Shown: piece after piece, positions 63,961 to 64,000 of the stretch | Numbering within the stretch: the first letter of the stretch is position 1 | Layout of the letters: each line of letters opens with the position of its first letter | Assembly: GCA_025093985.1 (NCBI GenBank) | Contig: JACAAK010000002.1 | Coordinates: forward strand, 2,418,001 to 2,482,000 | Source of the DNA: Calvatia gigantea | Lineage: Eukaryota > Basidiomycota > Agaricomycetes > Agaricales > Lycoperdaceae | DNA: 64,000 bases | Direction of reading: 5' to 3' | Made by a program: the position numbers and the translations under genes | Notes under the pieces: generated by a model | Told to the model about the DNA's origin: nothing | What the model saw: the letters and a program-made list of their open reading frames with translations, nothing else | Database searches by the model: none

Positions 63961-64000
63961 GTGTGATAGGGATGTATGGCTTAGATTAAGCTGACAGAAT

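Larger units (their letters stand above)
62080..64000 (+). mobile_element. Gypsy element 4, internal region cut by the window edge
   Basis: Leader, gag with CCHC knuckle and the start of a protease are present. It belongs to a different family from elements 1-3, since the gag and protease sequences do not correspond. CpG is rare here too. Confidence 0.75.

Overview
The window reads as nuclear DNA of a basidiomycete fungus, most likely an Agaricomycete. Three conserved eukaryotic genes carry many 46-63 nt GT-AG introns and are packed almost end to end. They sit in a sea of Ty3/Gypsy chromoviruses with CpG decay, Helitrons and a Tc1/mariner remnant. There are no operons, Shine-Dalgarno sites or prokaryotic genes. 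The species cannot be named from the sequence.

Layout. 1-343 is part of an LTR (family C) inserted into a minus-strand Gypsy element (element 1, 344-4490). Element 1 shares the LTR at 4491-5121 with a second minus-strand copy (element 2, 5122-13585), giving a head-to-tail tandem. Each element encodes gag (CCHC knuckle), protease, RT/RNase H, integrase with C-terminal chromodomain, then a separate extra ORF ending in a Cys/His-rich block just before the 3' LTR. From 13586 to 20738 the plus strand carries a scrambled inverted copy of element 2's own pol and 3' ORF, with CpG-rich pieces and LTR snippets spliced in. 20739-32303 is a plus-strand element 3 with both LTRs; its gag is duplicated around a CpG-rich pol fragment. 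An inverted gag/LTR fragment follows (32304-33357), then duplicated pol of a second Gypsy family (33358-37242), a lone LTR (37353-37983), and further LTR sequence to 41070.

34990-35987 and 41071-42543 are indel-ridden copies of neighbouring repeats. 42544-42669 is a perfect C63-G63 palindrome. Long direct duplicates flank these stretches, which looks more like failed gap closure or chimeric reads than biology.

45772-51199 is a gene island. A DDX41-type DEAD-box helicase (minus, 3' end cut off by repeat sequence) is divergent from a galactose-1-phosphate uridylyltransferase (GAL7, plus, one extra base in exon 2). GAL7 is convergent, with 27 bp between stop codons, to an apparently intact polynucleotide kinase 3'-phosphatase (minus, 11 exons). 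I resolved all three by splicing; the PNKP model closes exactly in frame at 427 residues.

51624-60848 holds two Helitrons in direct head-to-tail contact: a decayed autonomous RepHel element (51624-58803) and a non-coding relative (58804-60848). The window ends in a third Gypsy family (LTR 61611-62079, gag and protease to the right edge).

Most interesting: (i) evidence that the main chromovirus family self-primes in the Tf1 manner, with nine bases just inside the 5' LTR complementary to the predicted transcript start; (ii) its conserved extra 3' ORF; (iii) abutting Helitrons; (iv) sharp CpG-rich/CpG-poor mosaicism among retroelement copies.
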